The notes: generated by a model from the letters alone, not told the origin. A DNA stretch of 64,000 nucleotides from Stenotrophomonas sp. Marseille-Q4652 (GCF_916618915.1 NZ_CAKAKE010000001.1:2463001-2527000), one strand, 5' to 3'. Numbered from the stretch's first letter, positions 24,832-33,562 are shown. Made by a program: numbers and translations.

Positions 24832-27396
24832 CTAACCCGGCGCGAGGATCGCGCCCACTGCCGTCGCCCCGCGGGTGTTTCCCGGGGCGGCGGCGATGGC
24901 CTTGTTCACTTCCAGCACGTTCAGCGCCTGCAGGCAGTAGACGCATTCGATCTCGGCATAGGCCATGCCGCGCCGCTCGCGCAGCCACTTGAGCTGGGCC
25001 TCGGCCAGCGCGGCATCACCGGCGGCGGTCGCCGCATGCAGCAGCTCCACCCGGGTCTGGATGCGTGATTGTCCGTCCACGAAGGGCTTGAGCAGCTCCA
25101 GCGCCTGCTTCGGATTGCCCGACAGCCGGGCACTGCCGGCGGCCACCACGGCCCGGAATTCCTGCAGCACCCGGCCGGCCGGGAGGTTCTGCGCCCGGCC
25201 CAGGCGTGCGCTCACCTGCTCGGCAAGTGCACGGTCGCCGGCGCGCTGTGCCACGATCGCCGCCGCCAGCGCGATCGTCGCCGCCAGCGCGATCGTCGCC
25301 CGGTCGGTGGCCTCCTGCGGCACCGCGTTGTCGATATCGGTCATGGCCATGCGGACGGCCTCGCGCGCAGTGGCGATGGCATCGCTGCGGCAGCCATCGG
25401 CCAGGTATGCGGTTGCCAACGGCACGAAGTAGGCCAGCCCTTCGACGCCGGGGGTCTTGCCATGTTCGCGCACCGCGGCCTCGGCGCGCTCCACGGCGTG
25501 GCCGGGGCGGCCCTCGTCCAGCGCGATGGAGACCCGCACGGGCTCGCCAAGATCCGGTCGACCTGACGCTTCGATCAGGCCATAGGCACGGCCGAATTCA
25601 CCCTTGGCGGCCACGGCCGTGGCCTGGCGCACCATCGAACTGCGCCAGCCCAGTTCCACCGCCTTGCGGAAGGCGGCTTCGGCACCGGTGTAGTCACCCA
25701 GCGCCAGCAGCACGCGCGCATGCTGGTCCACGCCCACGCTGGACAGCTCATAGCGGCTTTCGGCAACCCGCGTGGAATAGACCTTCGCGTCCTGGAAGCG
25801 GTTTTCCTCGAAGTAGTTCAGTGCGGCGTTGTGCGCGGCGGGAACGAAGTCCGGGTACAGGTCCGCCATCCGTGCCCAGCCATCGCCGGCCTGGTCGGGC
25901 TGCAGCATCTGCAGTTGCCAGTTGCGCGCATACATCGCCTCGCGCGGCGGCAGGTGCTCGGACAGCGTGGTCGCCTTCTTCAGCGCGTCGGTGGCGCTGC
26001 GGAAATCCAGCGAGGCGTAGTACGCCCTGACCTTGCCCAGCCATGCCAGGGCAAAAGCGTTGTCGATATCGATGGCGCTGTCATAGAACGCCAGCGCGGC
26101 GACGTAGTCGCCCTGGGCGTACTTTTTCTGGCCCAGCGCGTAGGCCCGCAGCGCATCGAGGCTGGCGGTGGTGACCTCCGGCAACGGCTGGCTGTCCTGG
26201 CGGATGTTGGCCGGACTTTCGCCCAGCTTGTCGCGCAGCTCGGCCGTCACCGTGTCGATTGCGGCCAGCATCGTCGCGTTGCTGGCGTAGGCGGAACTGA
26301 CCAGCAGGGTCTGGCGCTGCGTTGGATCCATCATCTCGACGGTGAAGCGCTTGCGCCCGCCAACGTCGGCCACCGAGGGCAGCAGCACCAGGCGCACGCC
26401 CAGGCGCTGCGCGACATCGGCCGCGGTTTCGCGGTCCAGCCGGGTGGCCAGGGGATTGCGGCGCATCATGTCCAGCGTCCGCCGCGTGCGTTCGTCGCTC
26501 ACCACGTTGACGTAGCGCGACTGCTCCAGGCTGATGCGGAATGCCTGCTGCAGCGAATCGTCCAGCAGGCTGTCACCGGTGAGGTTGCGCAGGTCACCGA
26601 CCACCACCCAGTCGCGCTCGCTGAAGGCGATTGCCGGTTGCGGTCGGCTGACGAACCAGACGCCGATACCCAGCAGGGCCACCAGCGCCACCTCGGCCAC
26701 CAGCGCGGCCGGACGCCGCCACAGCGGCAGGTCACGCCAGGCCTTGGGCGAATTGCGCGGCGCGCGCAGCGGCGCCACGCCGATCTCGCCGGCTTCGTAG
26801 ACCTCCTGCACGGTGGGCACGCCCTTGAAGCGCCAGCGCCCGTGCGATTTCCACAGCAGCCGCTCGTTGCGCTCGCCCAGCTCGTCGCGCGCGGCGCGAT
26901 GGGCCAGCGACTCGGCCACCGCCGAAAGCAGGATCTGGCCGGGCCGGGCCAGGCTCATCAGGCGCGCGGCCAGCGGCTTGGCCAGGCCTTCGACCTCCAG
27001 CGGCTTGGCCCCGGCCTGCACCGCCGGCACCGAGTTGTGCCAGGTGACCACCTCGCCGACGTGGATGCCGGCGCGGGCGCGCAGCTTCAACTTGCGCTCG
27101 CGGCCCAGCTCCTGCAGCCCGCGCATGTAGTCCATGGCGAAGGCCAGCGCGTTGACCGGTCGGTCGAACAGCAGCAGCAGGCCATCGGACCGGTCGATCA
27201 GGCGGCCGCGCCACTGCTGCTGGAGCATCAGCACGAGCCGGTCGTGGTGCTGGAACAGTTCCGCCGCCGCGCTGTCGCCGAGCTTTTCCACCAGCGCGAC
27301 GGAATCGCACAGGTCGGTCAACAGTACCGTCTGCAGTTGTGGTGCAGAGGGGGCCGTGTCATCGGCCGGCGCTGGAGCCGCCTGTTCGTTCAACAT
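24832..27396 (-). CDS. Class III nucleotidyl cyclase with TM and TPR domains (peptide modification system cyclase; XC_0250-like)
   Basis: An 854-residue protein. Residues 20-205 form a class III cyclase domain: metal-binding Asp28 (LLTDLCDSV) and Asp71 (DRSDGLLLLF), then LRARAGIHVGEVV. One TM helix lies near 230-248. A TolB-like segment follows (VVVGDLRNLTGD), then TPR-type helices to the end (for example KYAQGDYVAALAFYDSAIDI), closing with an ECVYC pair. By rough alignment the substrate-selecting positions are Arg65 and Glu134, not the adenylate Lys/Asp pair. From memory it matches Xanthomonas XC_0250, reported to make cGMP. It starts 2 nt after the diguanylate cyclase stop, so the two are coexpressed. 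Confidence 0.82.
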   Translation of the reverse strand: MLNEQAAPAPADDTAPSAPQLQTVLLTDLCDSVALVEKLGDSAAAELFQHHDRLVLMLQQQWRGRLIDRSDGLLLLFDRPVNALAFAMDYMRGLQELGRERKLKLRARAGIHVGEVVTWHNSVPAVQAGAKPLEVEGLAKPLAARLMSLARPGQILLSAVAESLAHRAARDELGERNERLLWKSHGRWRFKGVPTVQEVYEAGEIGVAPLRAPRNSPKAWRDLPLWRRPAALVAEVALVALLGIGVWFVSRPQPAIAFSERDWVVVGDLRNLTGDSLLDDSLQQAFRISLEQSRYVNVVSDERTRRTLDMMRRNPLATRLDRETAADVAQRLGVRLVLLPSVADVGGRKRFTVEMMDPTQRQTLLVSSAYASNATMLAAIDTVTAELRDKLGESPANIRQDSQPLPEVTTASLDALRAYALGQKKYAQGDYVAALAFYDSAIDIDNAFALAWLGKVRAYYASLDFRSATDALKKATTLSEHLPPREAMYARNWQLQMLQPDQAGDGWARMADLYPDFVPAAHNAALNYFEENRFQDAKVYSTRVAESRYELSSVGVDQHARVLLALGDYTGAEAAFRKAVELGWRSSMVRQATAVAAKGEFGRAYGLIEASGRPDLGEPVRVSIALDEGRPGHAVERAEAAVREHGKTPGVEGLAYFVPLATAYLADGCRSDAIATAREAVRMAMTDIDNAVPQEATDRATIALAATIALAAAIVAQRAGDRALAEQVSARLGRAQNLPAGRVLQEFRAVVAAGSARLSGNPKQALELLKPFVDGQSRIQTRVELLHAATAAGDAALAEAQLKWLRERRGMAYAEIECVYCLQALNVLEVNKAIAAAPGNTRGATAVGAILAPG
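25261..25296. repeat. Two exact 18-bp tandem units inside the cyclase gene
   Basis: The unit CGCCGCCAGCGCGATCGT occurs twice head to tail, adding a repeated TIALAA hexapeptide to a helical stretch of the TPR region. A probable slippage duplication kept in frame. Confidence 0.8.
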
Positions 27397-27398
27397 GC

Positions 27399-28457
27399 TC
27401 AGTCACCCCGGTTCCCTGGTACGGCCCAGTGCATGCGGTTGCCCCCCAGGCGCTTGGCCTCGTACAGCGCGCTGTCGGCCTGGGCGTACCAGTCGCTCCA
27501 GTCCTGCGCCGGGTCGAGCAGGCTGACGCCGATGCTGACCGGGCAGATGCGCGGCACGGGCTGCGTGCGTTCCAGCAGGCCATGGACCGCCTGCAGGATG
27601 AATTCGGCGATGTGTTCCAGCGATTCGACCGTGGCATCGGTGACCAGCAGGCAGAATTCGTCGCCGCCGAGCCGGCAGGCCAGGCCATCGGGCTGCACCA
27701 CCGAACGCAGGATGTTGGCCAGCGACTGCAGCACGCGGTCGCCGGCCAGGTGGCCGTGCTGGTCGTTGACGTGCTTGAAGCGGTCGCAGTCGATCAGCAG
27801 CAGGCCGTGCGGCAGCGAGTGCAACGGCGTGCGGCAATCCTGCAGGTACAGGGTCAGGCCGCGGCGGTTGTGCAGGCCGGTCAGCTCATCGGTCCGCACC
27901 AGCTCCTCGGTATGGGTGAGCTGGTGGGTGGTGGTGTAGAGGTTGTCCAGCGCCGTTTCCAGGTCGTGGTTGCGGCGGCGCAACTGCCGGATCAGAATCT
28001 GTTCGTTGGACACCACGCGGATGATGGTGCGGCGCAGGAAGTAGGACACCAGGCCAGGGTCGTGCTCGACCAGCCGCTGGAAGTCCTCGTGCTCGATCTC
28101 CAGCAACTGCAGGTCGGTGGAGGCGCGGGCGTCGGCGGCGCGGCGGTGGTCGCCGATCAGCAGGCCAAGCTCGCCGAAGAATTCATTCGGGCCCAGGTAC
28201 TTGATGACCAGGTCCTCGCCGAAATCCAGGTCGACGATGCCGGACTGGATGACGAACATGGAACTGCCGCAGTCGCCGCGCTGGAACAGCAGCTCGCCGG
28301 CGGCGACGCGTCGTAGACGGCCAAAGCGCGCGAACAGCTCGAACTCGTCCGGGGACAGGATGGCGTGCACGATCTGCGCCGTCGCCAGGGCGGCGCCAGT
28401 CCTGTCGACTGCATTGGCTATGGAAGCAGCGTTGGCGCCACTCATTTCCCTGCCCAT
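27399..28457 (-). CDS. cNMP-binding-domain diguanylate cyclase (XC_0249-like)
   Basis: A 352-residue protein. A CRP-type cyclic nucleotide-binding domain spans about 30-145; its phosphate-binding cassette FFGELGLLIGDHRRAADARA keeps Glu96 and Arg105/106. A short coiled coil (about 150-185) leads to a GGDEF domain with intact GGDEF at 264-268 (CRLGGDEFCLL) and the DCDRFKHVND substrate loop. No RxxD inhibitory site is seen before GGDEF. It should make c-di-GMP in response to a cyclic nucleotide. From memory it corresponds to Xanthomonas XC_0249, which binds cGMP from XC_0250, the homologue encoded next. Start may be ATG 28457 or 28445. Confidence 0.88.
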   Translation of the reverse strand: MGREMSGANAASIANAVDRTGAALATAQIVHAILSPDEFELFARFGRLRRVAAGELLFQRGDCGSSMFVIQSGIVDLDFGEDLVIKYLGPNEFFGELGLLIGDHRRAADARASTDLQLLEIEHEDFQRLVEHDPGLVSYFLRRTIIRVVSNEQILIRQLRRRNHDLETALDNLYTTTHQLTHTEELVRTDELTGLHNRRGLTLYLQDCRTPLHSLPHGLLLIDCDRFKHVNDQHGHLAGDRVLQSLANILRSVVQPDGLACRLGGDEFCLLVTDATVESLEHIAEFILQAVHGLLERTQPVPRICPVSIGVSLLDPAQDWSDWYAQADSALYEAKRLGGNRMHWAVPGNRGD

Positions 28458-28504
28458 CCCCTACGCCCATCCCGGCTAGCGTCGGAGCATACCATCGGAT
28501 AAAA

Positions 28505-28531
28505 CCGTACGAATATCACGTTTCCGTACGG
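28505..28531. promoter_or_regulatory. Inverted repeat upstream of the diguanylate cyclase gene
   Basis: CCGTACG and CGTACGG, 7-bp perfect arms separated by 13 bp, lie about 50-75 bp before the diguanylate cyclase start. The centre-to-centre distance of two turns suits a dimeric regulator. The identity of the regulator is unknown. Confidence 0.45.
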
Positions 28532-28552
28532 GTTCAGACCGCCCATGCAAAC

Positions 28553-28586
28553 GCAAGACGGGCGCCCGACAGGACGCCCGTCTTGC
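28553..28586. terminator. Strong hairpin downstream of aceA
   Basis: A perfect 12-bp stem, GCAAGACGGGCG/CGCCCGTCTTGC, with a 10-nt loop, 24 bp after the aceA stop. On the minus strand it is followed by GTTTGC, a short U-rich tail. It also insulates the divergent diguanylate cyclase promoter. Confidence 0.7.
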
Positions 28587-28609
28587 TTGGTGACGGCTTG
28601 CGGTCGTCC

Positions 28610-29902
28610 TTAGTGGACTTCTTCGCCGTGGAACTGCTCTTCCTCGGTGGAACCGGTCAGCGCCGTGGTCGAGGACTGGCCCTGCTGGATGGCCTGGGTC
28701 ACCGCGTCGAAGTAGCCGGTGCCGACCTCGCGCTGGTGCTTGACCGCGGTGAAGCCCTTCTCGGCCGCGGCGAACTCCGCTTCCTGCAGCTCGACGAAGG
28801 CGCTCATCTGGCGGCGGGCATAGCCGTGGGCCAGGTTGAACATCGAGTAGTTCAGCGAGTGGAAACCGGCCAGGGTGATGAACTGGAACTTGTAGCCGTA
28901 GCTGGCGATTTCCTTCTGGAATTTGGCGATGGTTTCGTCGTCCAGGTTCTTCTTCCAGTTGAAGCTCGGCGAGCAGTTGTAGGCCAGCAGCTTGCCCGGG
29001 AACTTCGCGTGGATGGCCTCGGCGAACTTGCGGGCGAACTCCAGGTCCGGCTTGCCGGTCTCGCACCACACCAGGTCGGCGTAGGGCGCGTAGGCCAGGC
29101 CGCGGCTGATGGCCTGATCCAGGCCATTGCGGGTGCGGTAGAAACCTTCCGGGGTGCGCTCGCCGGTGGTGAACGACTGGTCGTTCGGGTCGATGTCGCT
29201 GGTCAGCAGGTCGGCAGCCTCGGCGTCGGTGCGGGCGACCAGCAGGGTCGGCACGCCCATCACGTCGGCGGCCAGGCGCGCGGCGTTGAGCTTCTCCACC
29301 GCCTCGCGGGTCGGCACCAGCACCTTGCCACCCATGTGGCCGCACTTCTTCACCGAGGCCAGCTGGTCCTCGAAGTGCACGCCGGCGGCACCGGCCTCGA
29401 TCATCGCCTTCATCAGTTCAAAGGCGTTGAGCACGCCGCCGAAGCCGGCTTCGGCATCAGCCACGATCGGCTGCAGGAAATCGATCCCGTCCTTGCCTTC
29501 GGCGTGGTGCAGCTGGTCGGCGCGCAGCAGGGTGTTGTTGATGCGCTTGACCACCGCCGGCACCGAGTCGGCCGGATACAGCGACTGGTCCGGGTACATC
29601 TGCCCGGCCAGGTTGGCGTCGGCGGCCACCTGCCAGCCGGACAGGTAGATCGCGTTCAGGCCGGCCTTGACCTGCTGCATGGCCTGGTTGCCGGTCAGCG
29701 CGCCCAGCGCGTTGACGAAGTCCTTCTCGTGCAGGTACTTCCACAGCTTCTCGGCACCCAGCCGGGCCAGCGAATGCTCGATGTGGACGGTGCCGCGCAG
29801 GCGCACGACGTCCTCGGCGGTGTAGTTGCGGGTGATGCCCGCCCAGCGCGGATTGGTGTCCCAGTCCTTCTGGATTTCGGCGGCGGTCGGCAGCTTGCTC
29901 AT
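28610..29902 (-). CDS. aceA: Isocitrate lyase
   Basis: A 430-residue TIM-barrel enzyme cleaving isocitrate to glyoxylate and succinate in the glyoxylate shunt. The catalytic signature KKCGHMGGK is intact (its Cys is the base). Other family motifs: [11 protein letters not shown] (Mg2+ site), [10 protein letters not shown] and [15 protein letters not shown] at 29902 ([10 protein letters not shown]) is chosen because GGAGAG lies 7 nt upstream; ATG 29917 adds five non-conserved residues. It follows aceB by 80 bp and ends at a strong hairpin. Confidence 0.97.
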   Translation of the reverse strand: MSKLPTAAEIQKDWDTNPRWAGITRNYTAEDVVRLRGTVHIEHSLARLGAEKLWKYLHEKDFVNALGALTGNQAMQQVKAGLNAIYLSGWQVAADANLAGQMYPDQSLYPADSVPAVVKRINNTLLRADQLHHAEGKDGIDFLQPIVADAEAGFGGVLNAFELMKAMIEAGAAGVHFEDQLASVKKCGHMGGKVLVPTREAVEKLNAARLAADVMGVPTLLVARTDAEAADLLTSDIDPNDQSFTTGERTPEGFYRTRNGLDQAISRGLAYAPYADLVWCETGKPDLEFARKFAEAIHAKFPGKLLAYNCSPSFNWKKNLDDETIAKFQKEIASYGYKFQFITLAGFHSLNYSMFNLAHGYARRQMSAFVELQEAEFAAAEKGFTAVKHQREVGTGYFDAVTQAIQQGQSSTTALTGSTEEEQFHGEEVH

Positions 29903-29982
29903 GGTGTTTCTCTCCAACTTTCAAGGGGGGAAATGCACGTTCGGGGCACGGGCCGGCGCGGGCGCCGGTTCCGGAGTAGCGG

Positions 29983-31605
29983 TCAGTCGATCTGTCGGTA
30001 GGCGGGAAGGGTGAGGAAGTCGGCCAGCTCGTCGGCGCGACTGAGCTCATCGAGCAGGGCGATGGCTTTTTCGATGCGGTCGCCGCCCGGCAGGCCGCTG
30101 GTATCGCCCAGGCGGGCCGGCAACGCACGCAGGGTCGACTCCAGCAGGGCCAGATCGATGGCGGTGCCGTCGTCCAGGTGCAGCCCACCGACGTGCAGCC
30201 ACTGCCAGATCTGGCTGCGGCTGATTTCGGCGGTGGCCGCGTCCTCCATCAGGTTGTGGATCGGCACGCAGCCGTTGCCGGCCAGCCAGGCGGCCAGGTA
30301 GCGCACGCAGACCTCGACGTTGTTCTCGAAGCCGGCGCGGGTGATGGTGCCGGCCGGCGCGGTGATCAGGTCATCGCGGCTGACCTCCACGTCGCGGCGC
30401 AGCACGTGGTGCTGGTTCGGCGTGGGCATGTGCTCGTCGAAAATGGCCTTCGCCACCGGGATCAGCGCCGGATGCGCAACCCAGGTGCCGTCGTGGCCGG
30501 CAGTGACCTCGCGCAGCTTGTCCGCGCGCACCCGGGCCATCGCCTGCTCGTTGGCGGCGGCGTCGTGGTTGATCGGGATCTGCGCGGCCATGCCGCCCAT
30601 GGCGTGGGCGCCACGGCGGTGGCAGGTCCTGATCAGCAGTTCCGAGTAGGCCTTCAGGAACGGCTGGGTCATGGTGACCTGGCCGCGCTCGGGCAGCACC
30701 TTGTCGGCGTGGCGACGGAAGGTCTTCAGGTAGGAGAAGATGTAGTCCCAGCGGCCGCAGTTCAGGCCGACGATGCGGTCACGCAGGACGTACAGGATCT
30801 CGTCCATCTCGAACACCGCCGGCAGGGTCTCGATCAGCACGGTGACCTTCATCTGGCCGTGCGGCAGGCCGAGCATGCCCTCGATGTGCGACAGCGCGGT
30901 TTCCCACAGCGCGGCTTCTTCCATCGACTGCAGCTTGGGCAGGTAGAAGAACGGGCCGCGCTGCTTGCACATCAGCGTGCGGGCGTTGTGGAAGGCGAAC
31001 ACCGCCGCATCGAACAAGCCACCGGCGATCGGCTGGCCGTCGACCAGCACGTGCTTCTCGTCCAGGTGCCAGCCGCGCGGACGCACGATCAGCACCGCCT
31101 GCTCCTCGAACGGACGCAGGCTGTAGTGCTTGCCATTGGGGGCGGTGTACTCCAGGTCGCCGCGCACCGCACCGATCATTGCCTGCTGCCCGGCCAGCAC
31201 GTTGGCCCAGGTCGGCGAGGTCGAATCCTCGAAGTCGGCCATGAACACCTTGGCACCGGAGTTCAGGGCGTTGATCACCATCTTCGGGTCGGTCGGGCCG
31301 GTGATCTCGACGCGGCGGTCCTGCAAGGCCTCCGGCAGCGGGGCCACGGTCCAGTCAGCCTCGCGGATGGCGGCGGTATCGGCGCGGAAGTCCGGCAGGC
31401 CGCCCTGGTCGAAGAACGCCTGGCGCTCGCGGCGCGCCGCCAGCCGGGCCTGGCGCTCCTTCTCCACTGCGCGGTGCAGCGATACCAGAAGCGCGAGCGC
31501 ACCGGCCGGGAGCAGCGTGGCCTGACCGGCGATCTGCTGGGTCAGGGTGATGCCCGGGGTCGGACTCTCGGCGACCGGGCCGGCGGGGGCTGCAACGGCT
31601 GACAT
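29983..31605 (-). CDS. aceB: Malate synthase A
   Basis: A 540-residue type A malate synthase condensing glyoxylate with acetyl-CoA. Catalytic motifs: VLIVRPRGWHLDEKH, KVTVLIETLPAVFEMDEIL (Mg2+ Glu), GLNCGRWDYIFSYLK and, near the C-terminus, HNLMEDAATAEISRSQIWQW with the catalytic Asp and the family signature. ATG at 31605 follows AAGGAG by 7 nt, an ideal site; the 19 codons further upstream are leader sequence. aceB is first in the aceBA operon, divergent from a LysR regulator. It lets the cell grow on acetate, fatty acids and leucine. Confidence 0.97.
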   Translation of the reverse strand: MSAVAAPAGPVAESPTPGITLTQQIAGQATLLPAGALALLVSLHRAVEKERQARLAARRERQAFFDQGGLPDFRADTAAIREADWTVAPLPEALQDRRVEITGPTDPKMVINALNSGAKVFMADFEDSTSPTWANVLAGQQAMIGAVRGDLEYTAPNGKHYSLRPFEEQAVLIVRPRGWHLDEKHVLVDGQPIAGGLFDAAVFAFHNARTLMCKQRGPFFYLPKLQSMEEAALWETALSHIEGMLGLPHGQMKVTVLIETLPAVFEMDEILYVLRDRIVGLNCGRWDYIFSYLKTFRRHADKVLPERGQVTMTQPFLKAYSELLIRTCHRRGAHAMGGMAAQIPINHDAAANEQAMARVRADKLREVTAGHDGTWVAHPALIPVAKAIFDEHMPTPNQHHVLRRDVEVSRDDLITAPAGTITRAGFENNVEVCVRYLAAWLAGNGCVPIHNLMEDAATAEISRSQIWQWLHVGGLHLDDGTAIDLALLESTLRALPARLGDTSGLPGGDRIEKAIALLDELSRADELADFLTLPAYRQID

Positions 31606-31655
31606 GGCGGACTCCTTGTGTTTCGGGCTTCCAAGGTGCCGTCGCGGCTGAGTAT

Positions 31656-31700
31656 TTGACAAAACAGTTTTTGCAATGTTTTTTATAAGTTGTGCTTATA
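31656..31700. promoter_or_regulatory. Shared aceB/LysR control region with two palindromes
   Basis: A 45-bp AT-rich island. TATAAG-TTGTG-CTTATA (31684-31700) is a perfect 17-bp palindrome with LysR-type T-N11-A form, 12 bp before the LysR start (autoregulatory position). AAAAC-A-GTTTT (31661-31671) is a second symmetric element nearer aceB. TTGACA at 31656 and minus-strand TTGCAA (31671-31676) are candidate -35 boxes; their -10 partners are not clear. Confidence 0.6.
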
Positions 31701-31711
31701 CTGCTCACGAC

Positions 31712-32680
31712 ATGTCGACCAAGCACTCCCCAAGTCCTCGTTTTTCCTACAAATCCGACCGGCTCAAGCCGCTGCGGGCGTTCTGCCAGACGGTGCGCCT
31801 GGGGTCGGTTTCGCGTGCCTCGGAGGCCCTGTTCGTCAGCCAGCCGGCAGTGAGCCAGCAGCTGCAGGCCCTGGAACGGGAACTGGGGGTCGTGCTGTTC
31901 GAGCGATCGGGCCGGCGCCTGGTGCCCAGCCGCGAGGGCCAGCTGCTGTACGAGATGGCGCAGCCGCTGGTGGAGAGCATCGACGGGCTGGAGGCCAGCT
32001 TCCGCGACAAGGTCCGCGGACTGGATGCGGGCGAGCTCAATATCGCCGCCAATTCCTCGACGATCCTTTATTTATTGCCGAAGATCGTTGAGCGGTTCCG
32101 GCAGCGGCACCCCACCGTGCGGCTCACCCTGCACAACGCGATCAGCGCCGACGGCACCGATCTGCTGCGCAGCGATGCCGCCGACCTGGCGGTAGGTTCG
32201 ATGATGGACGTGCCGGCCGACCTGTCCTATGCGCCGGTGTACCGCTTCCAGCAGGTGCTCATCGCCCCGCCGGACCATCCGCTCACCGCGCGCAGGCACA
32301 TCACCCTGGAGGACCTGTCGCCGTACCCGCTGGTGCTGCCGCCGCGGCGCCAGATCACCTGGCGCCTGGTCGACCTGGTGTTCCAGCAGCACCGCGTGCC
32401 CTACACCGTGGCGCTGGAGGTCGGTGGCTGGGAGGTGATCAAGCAGTACGTGGCCATGGGCATGGGCATCTCCATCGTCCCGGCGCTGTGCCTGAACGAT
32501 GGCGACCGCGACAAGCTGGCGATCCGGACCATGGACGATTACTTCCCGGCGCGCAGCTACGGGGTGGTGGTGCGCAAGGGCAAGTTCCTGTCGCCCCAGG
32601 CCCGCGCCTTCGTCGAGCTGATCCAGCCGGACCTGTTCGCCCCGCGCAGCTACGACGACACCGGGCATTCGGACCGCTGA
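31712..32680 (+). CDS. LysR-family regulator divergent from aceBA
   Basis: A 322-residue LysR protein. The N-terminal winged HTH has SVSRASEALFVSQPAVSQQLQAL and the ELGVVLFER motif. The substrate domain (about 110-310) starts ELNIAANSSTILYLLPKIVERF and resembles the CysB-like LysR group. Its position opposite aceBA, with a palindrome between, argues that it regulates the glyoxylate shunt, perhaps sensing acyl-CoA or a shunt metabolite; this is inference. ATG at 31712 is chosen since the N-terminal basic tail (residues 1-15) precedes the HTH; the upstream frame is AT-rich promoter. Confidence 0.88.
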   Translation: MSTKHSPSPRFSYKSDRLKPLRAFCQTVRLGSVSRASEALFVSQPAVSQQLQALERELGVVLFERSGRRLVPSREGQLLYEMAQPLVESIDGLEASFRDKVRGLDAGELNIAANSSTILYLLPKIVERFRQRHPTVRLTLHNAISADGTDLLRSDAADLAVGSMMDVPADLSYAPVYRFQQVLIAPPDHPLTARRHITLEDLSPYPLVLPPRRQITWRLVDLVFQQHRVPYTVALEVGGWEVIKQYVAMGMGISIVPALCLNDGDRDKLAIRTMDDYFPARSYGVVVRKGKFLSPQARAFVELIQPDLFAPRSYDDTGHSDR

Positions 32681-32728
32681 GCCGCGGACCGCGGCCTGCG
32701 CTGTACGCCGCCGATTACAACGCCGGCA

Positions 32729-33397
32729 TCAGAGCGGATGGTGGCGACCGACCAGCGCGCCGGGGACCGACACACCGCTGCGCAGCGCGCGGGCCGGCTC
32801 GCGGATGCGCTGCGCGGCGTAGGCCAGGCTGCCGGCGAGGATGAAGGTGTAGGCCAGCAGCTCGGTGGTTTCCTCGATCGCGTTCTTGACCGCACGGATG
32901 TACTGCTCGCCGAGCAGCCCGGTCCACAGCGCGGTCATGCCGATCAGGCGCGCATAGAACAGCAGCAGCACCAGGCCGAGCAGCAGCACGGTGCCGGCGC
33001 GCGAGGTCAGGAAGCGCACCGTGCCCGACAGCGCCGCGCGCCAGTCGCGCAGGGCGTAGACCACGCTGCCGACAGCGAGCGGGGCGACCAGGTACTTCCA
33101 CGCACCATGCACCACCACGTCCAGCACCGCGTCCATCTCGCGGATGAACATGCAGGCGAAGAAGCCGGCAGCCAGCACCGCAAAGCGGCGGTCCTCGGCA
33201 CGGGCCAGCGCCAGCCGCACGAAAGCCAGGGTGCTGGCCAGCAGGAAGCCTTCCTGGGTCAGCTCGACCAGCGACCACTCGCCCACCGCATTGCCCAGCA
33301 GGTGGAGGTCGCAATACAGCAGCACGGCCGGCAGCGACACCATGACGCCGAACAGGCCAACACGCCGGACGTGGGCCAGCAGGAGGTCTTTGTTCAC
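32729..33397 (-). CDS. Multi-pass inner-membrane protein of unknown function
   Basis: A 222-residue membrane protein with about six hydrophobic segments (for example FGVMVSLPAVLLYCDLHLL, FLLASTLAFVRLALA, GTVLLLGLVLLLFYA, LLAYTFILAGSLAYAA). Conserved-looking charged residues sit in loops: FIREMDAVLDVVVHGAWK and IEETTELLAYT. I do not recognise the family. A GTG start at 33397 is chosen because AGGTGG lies 4 nt upstream; the ATG at 33424 adds MAPRGAGGC, which looks noncoding. It is convergent with the LysR gene, 48 bp away. Confidence 0.72.
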   Translation of the reverse strand: MNKDLLLAHVRRVGLFGVMVSLPAVLLYCDLHLLGNAVGEWSLVELTQEGFLLASTLAFVRLALARAEDRRFAVLAAGFFACMFIREMDAVLDVVVHGAWKYLVAPLAVGSVVYALRDWRAALSGTVRFLTSRAGTVLLLGLVLLLFYARLIGMTALWTGLLGEQYIRAVKNAIEETTELLAYTFILAGSLAYAAQRIREPARALRSGVSVPGALVGRHHPL

Positions 33398-33562
33398 GCA
33401 ACCACCTGCGCCGCGCGGCGCCATTGAAATCGAAGTGGCGGACCTACGGTCCGCGGCCGGGCGGAATTCCCCGGAGGGCGCGGATTATCGGCGTCGTGAA
33501 AATGTATGAAAACCGTTAAACACGGAACGGACCGTTATCGGCCATCTTCCGTTCAGGCAAAA

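Noticed and set aside
23081..28457. Considered a classic thiazole/oxazole RiPP cluster
   Set aside because: SagB-like enzyme is present but no YcaO or E1-like protein, and the peptide tail is poor in Cys/Ser/Thr.
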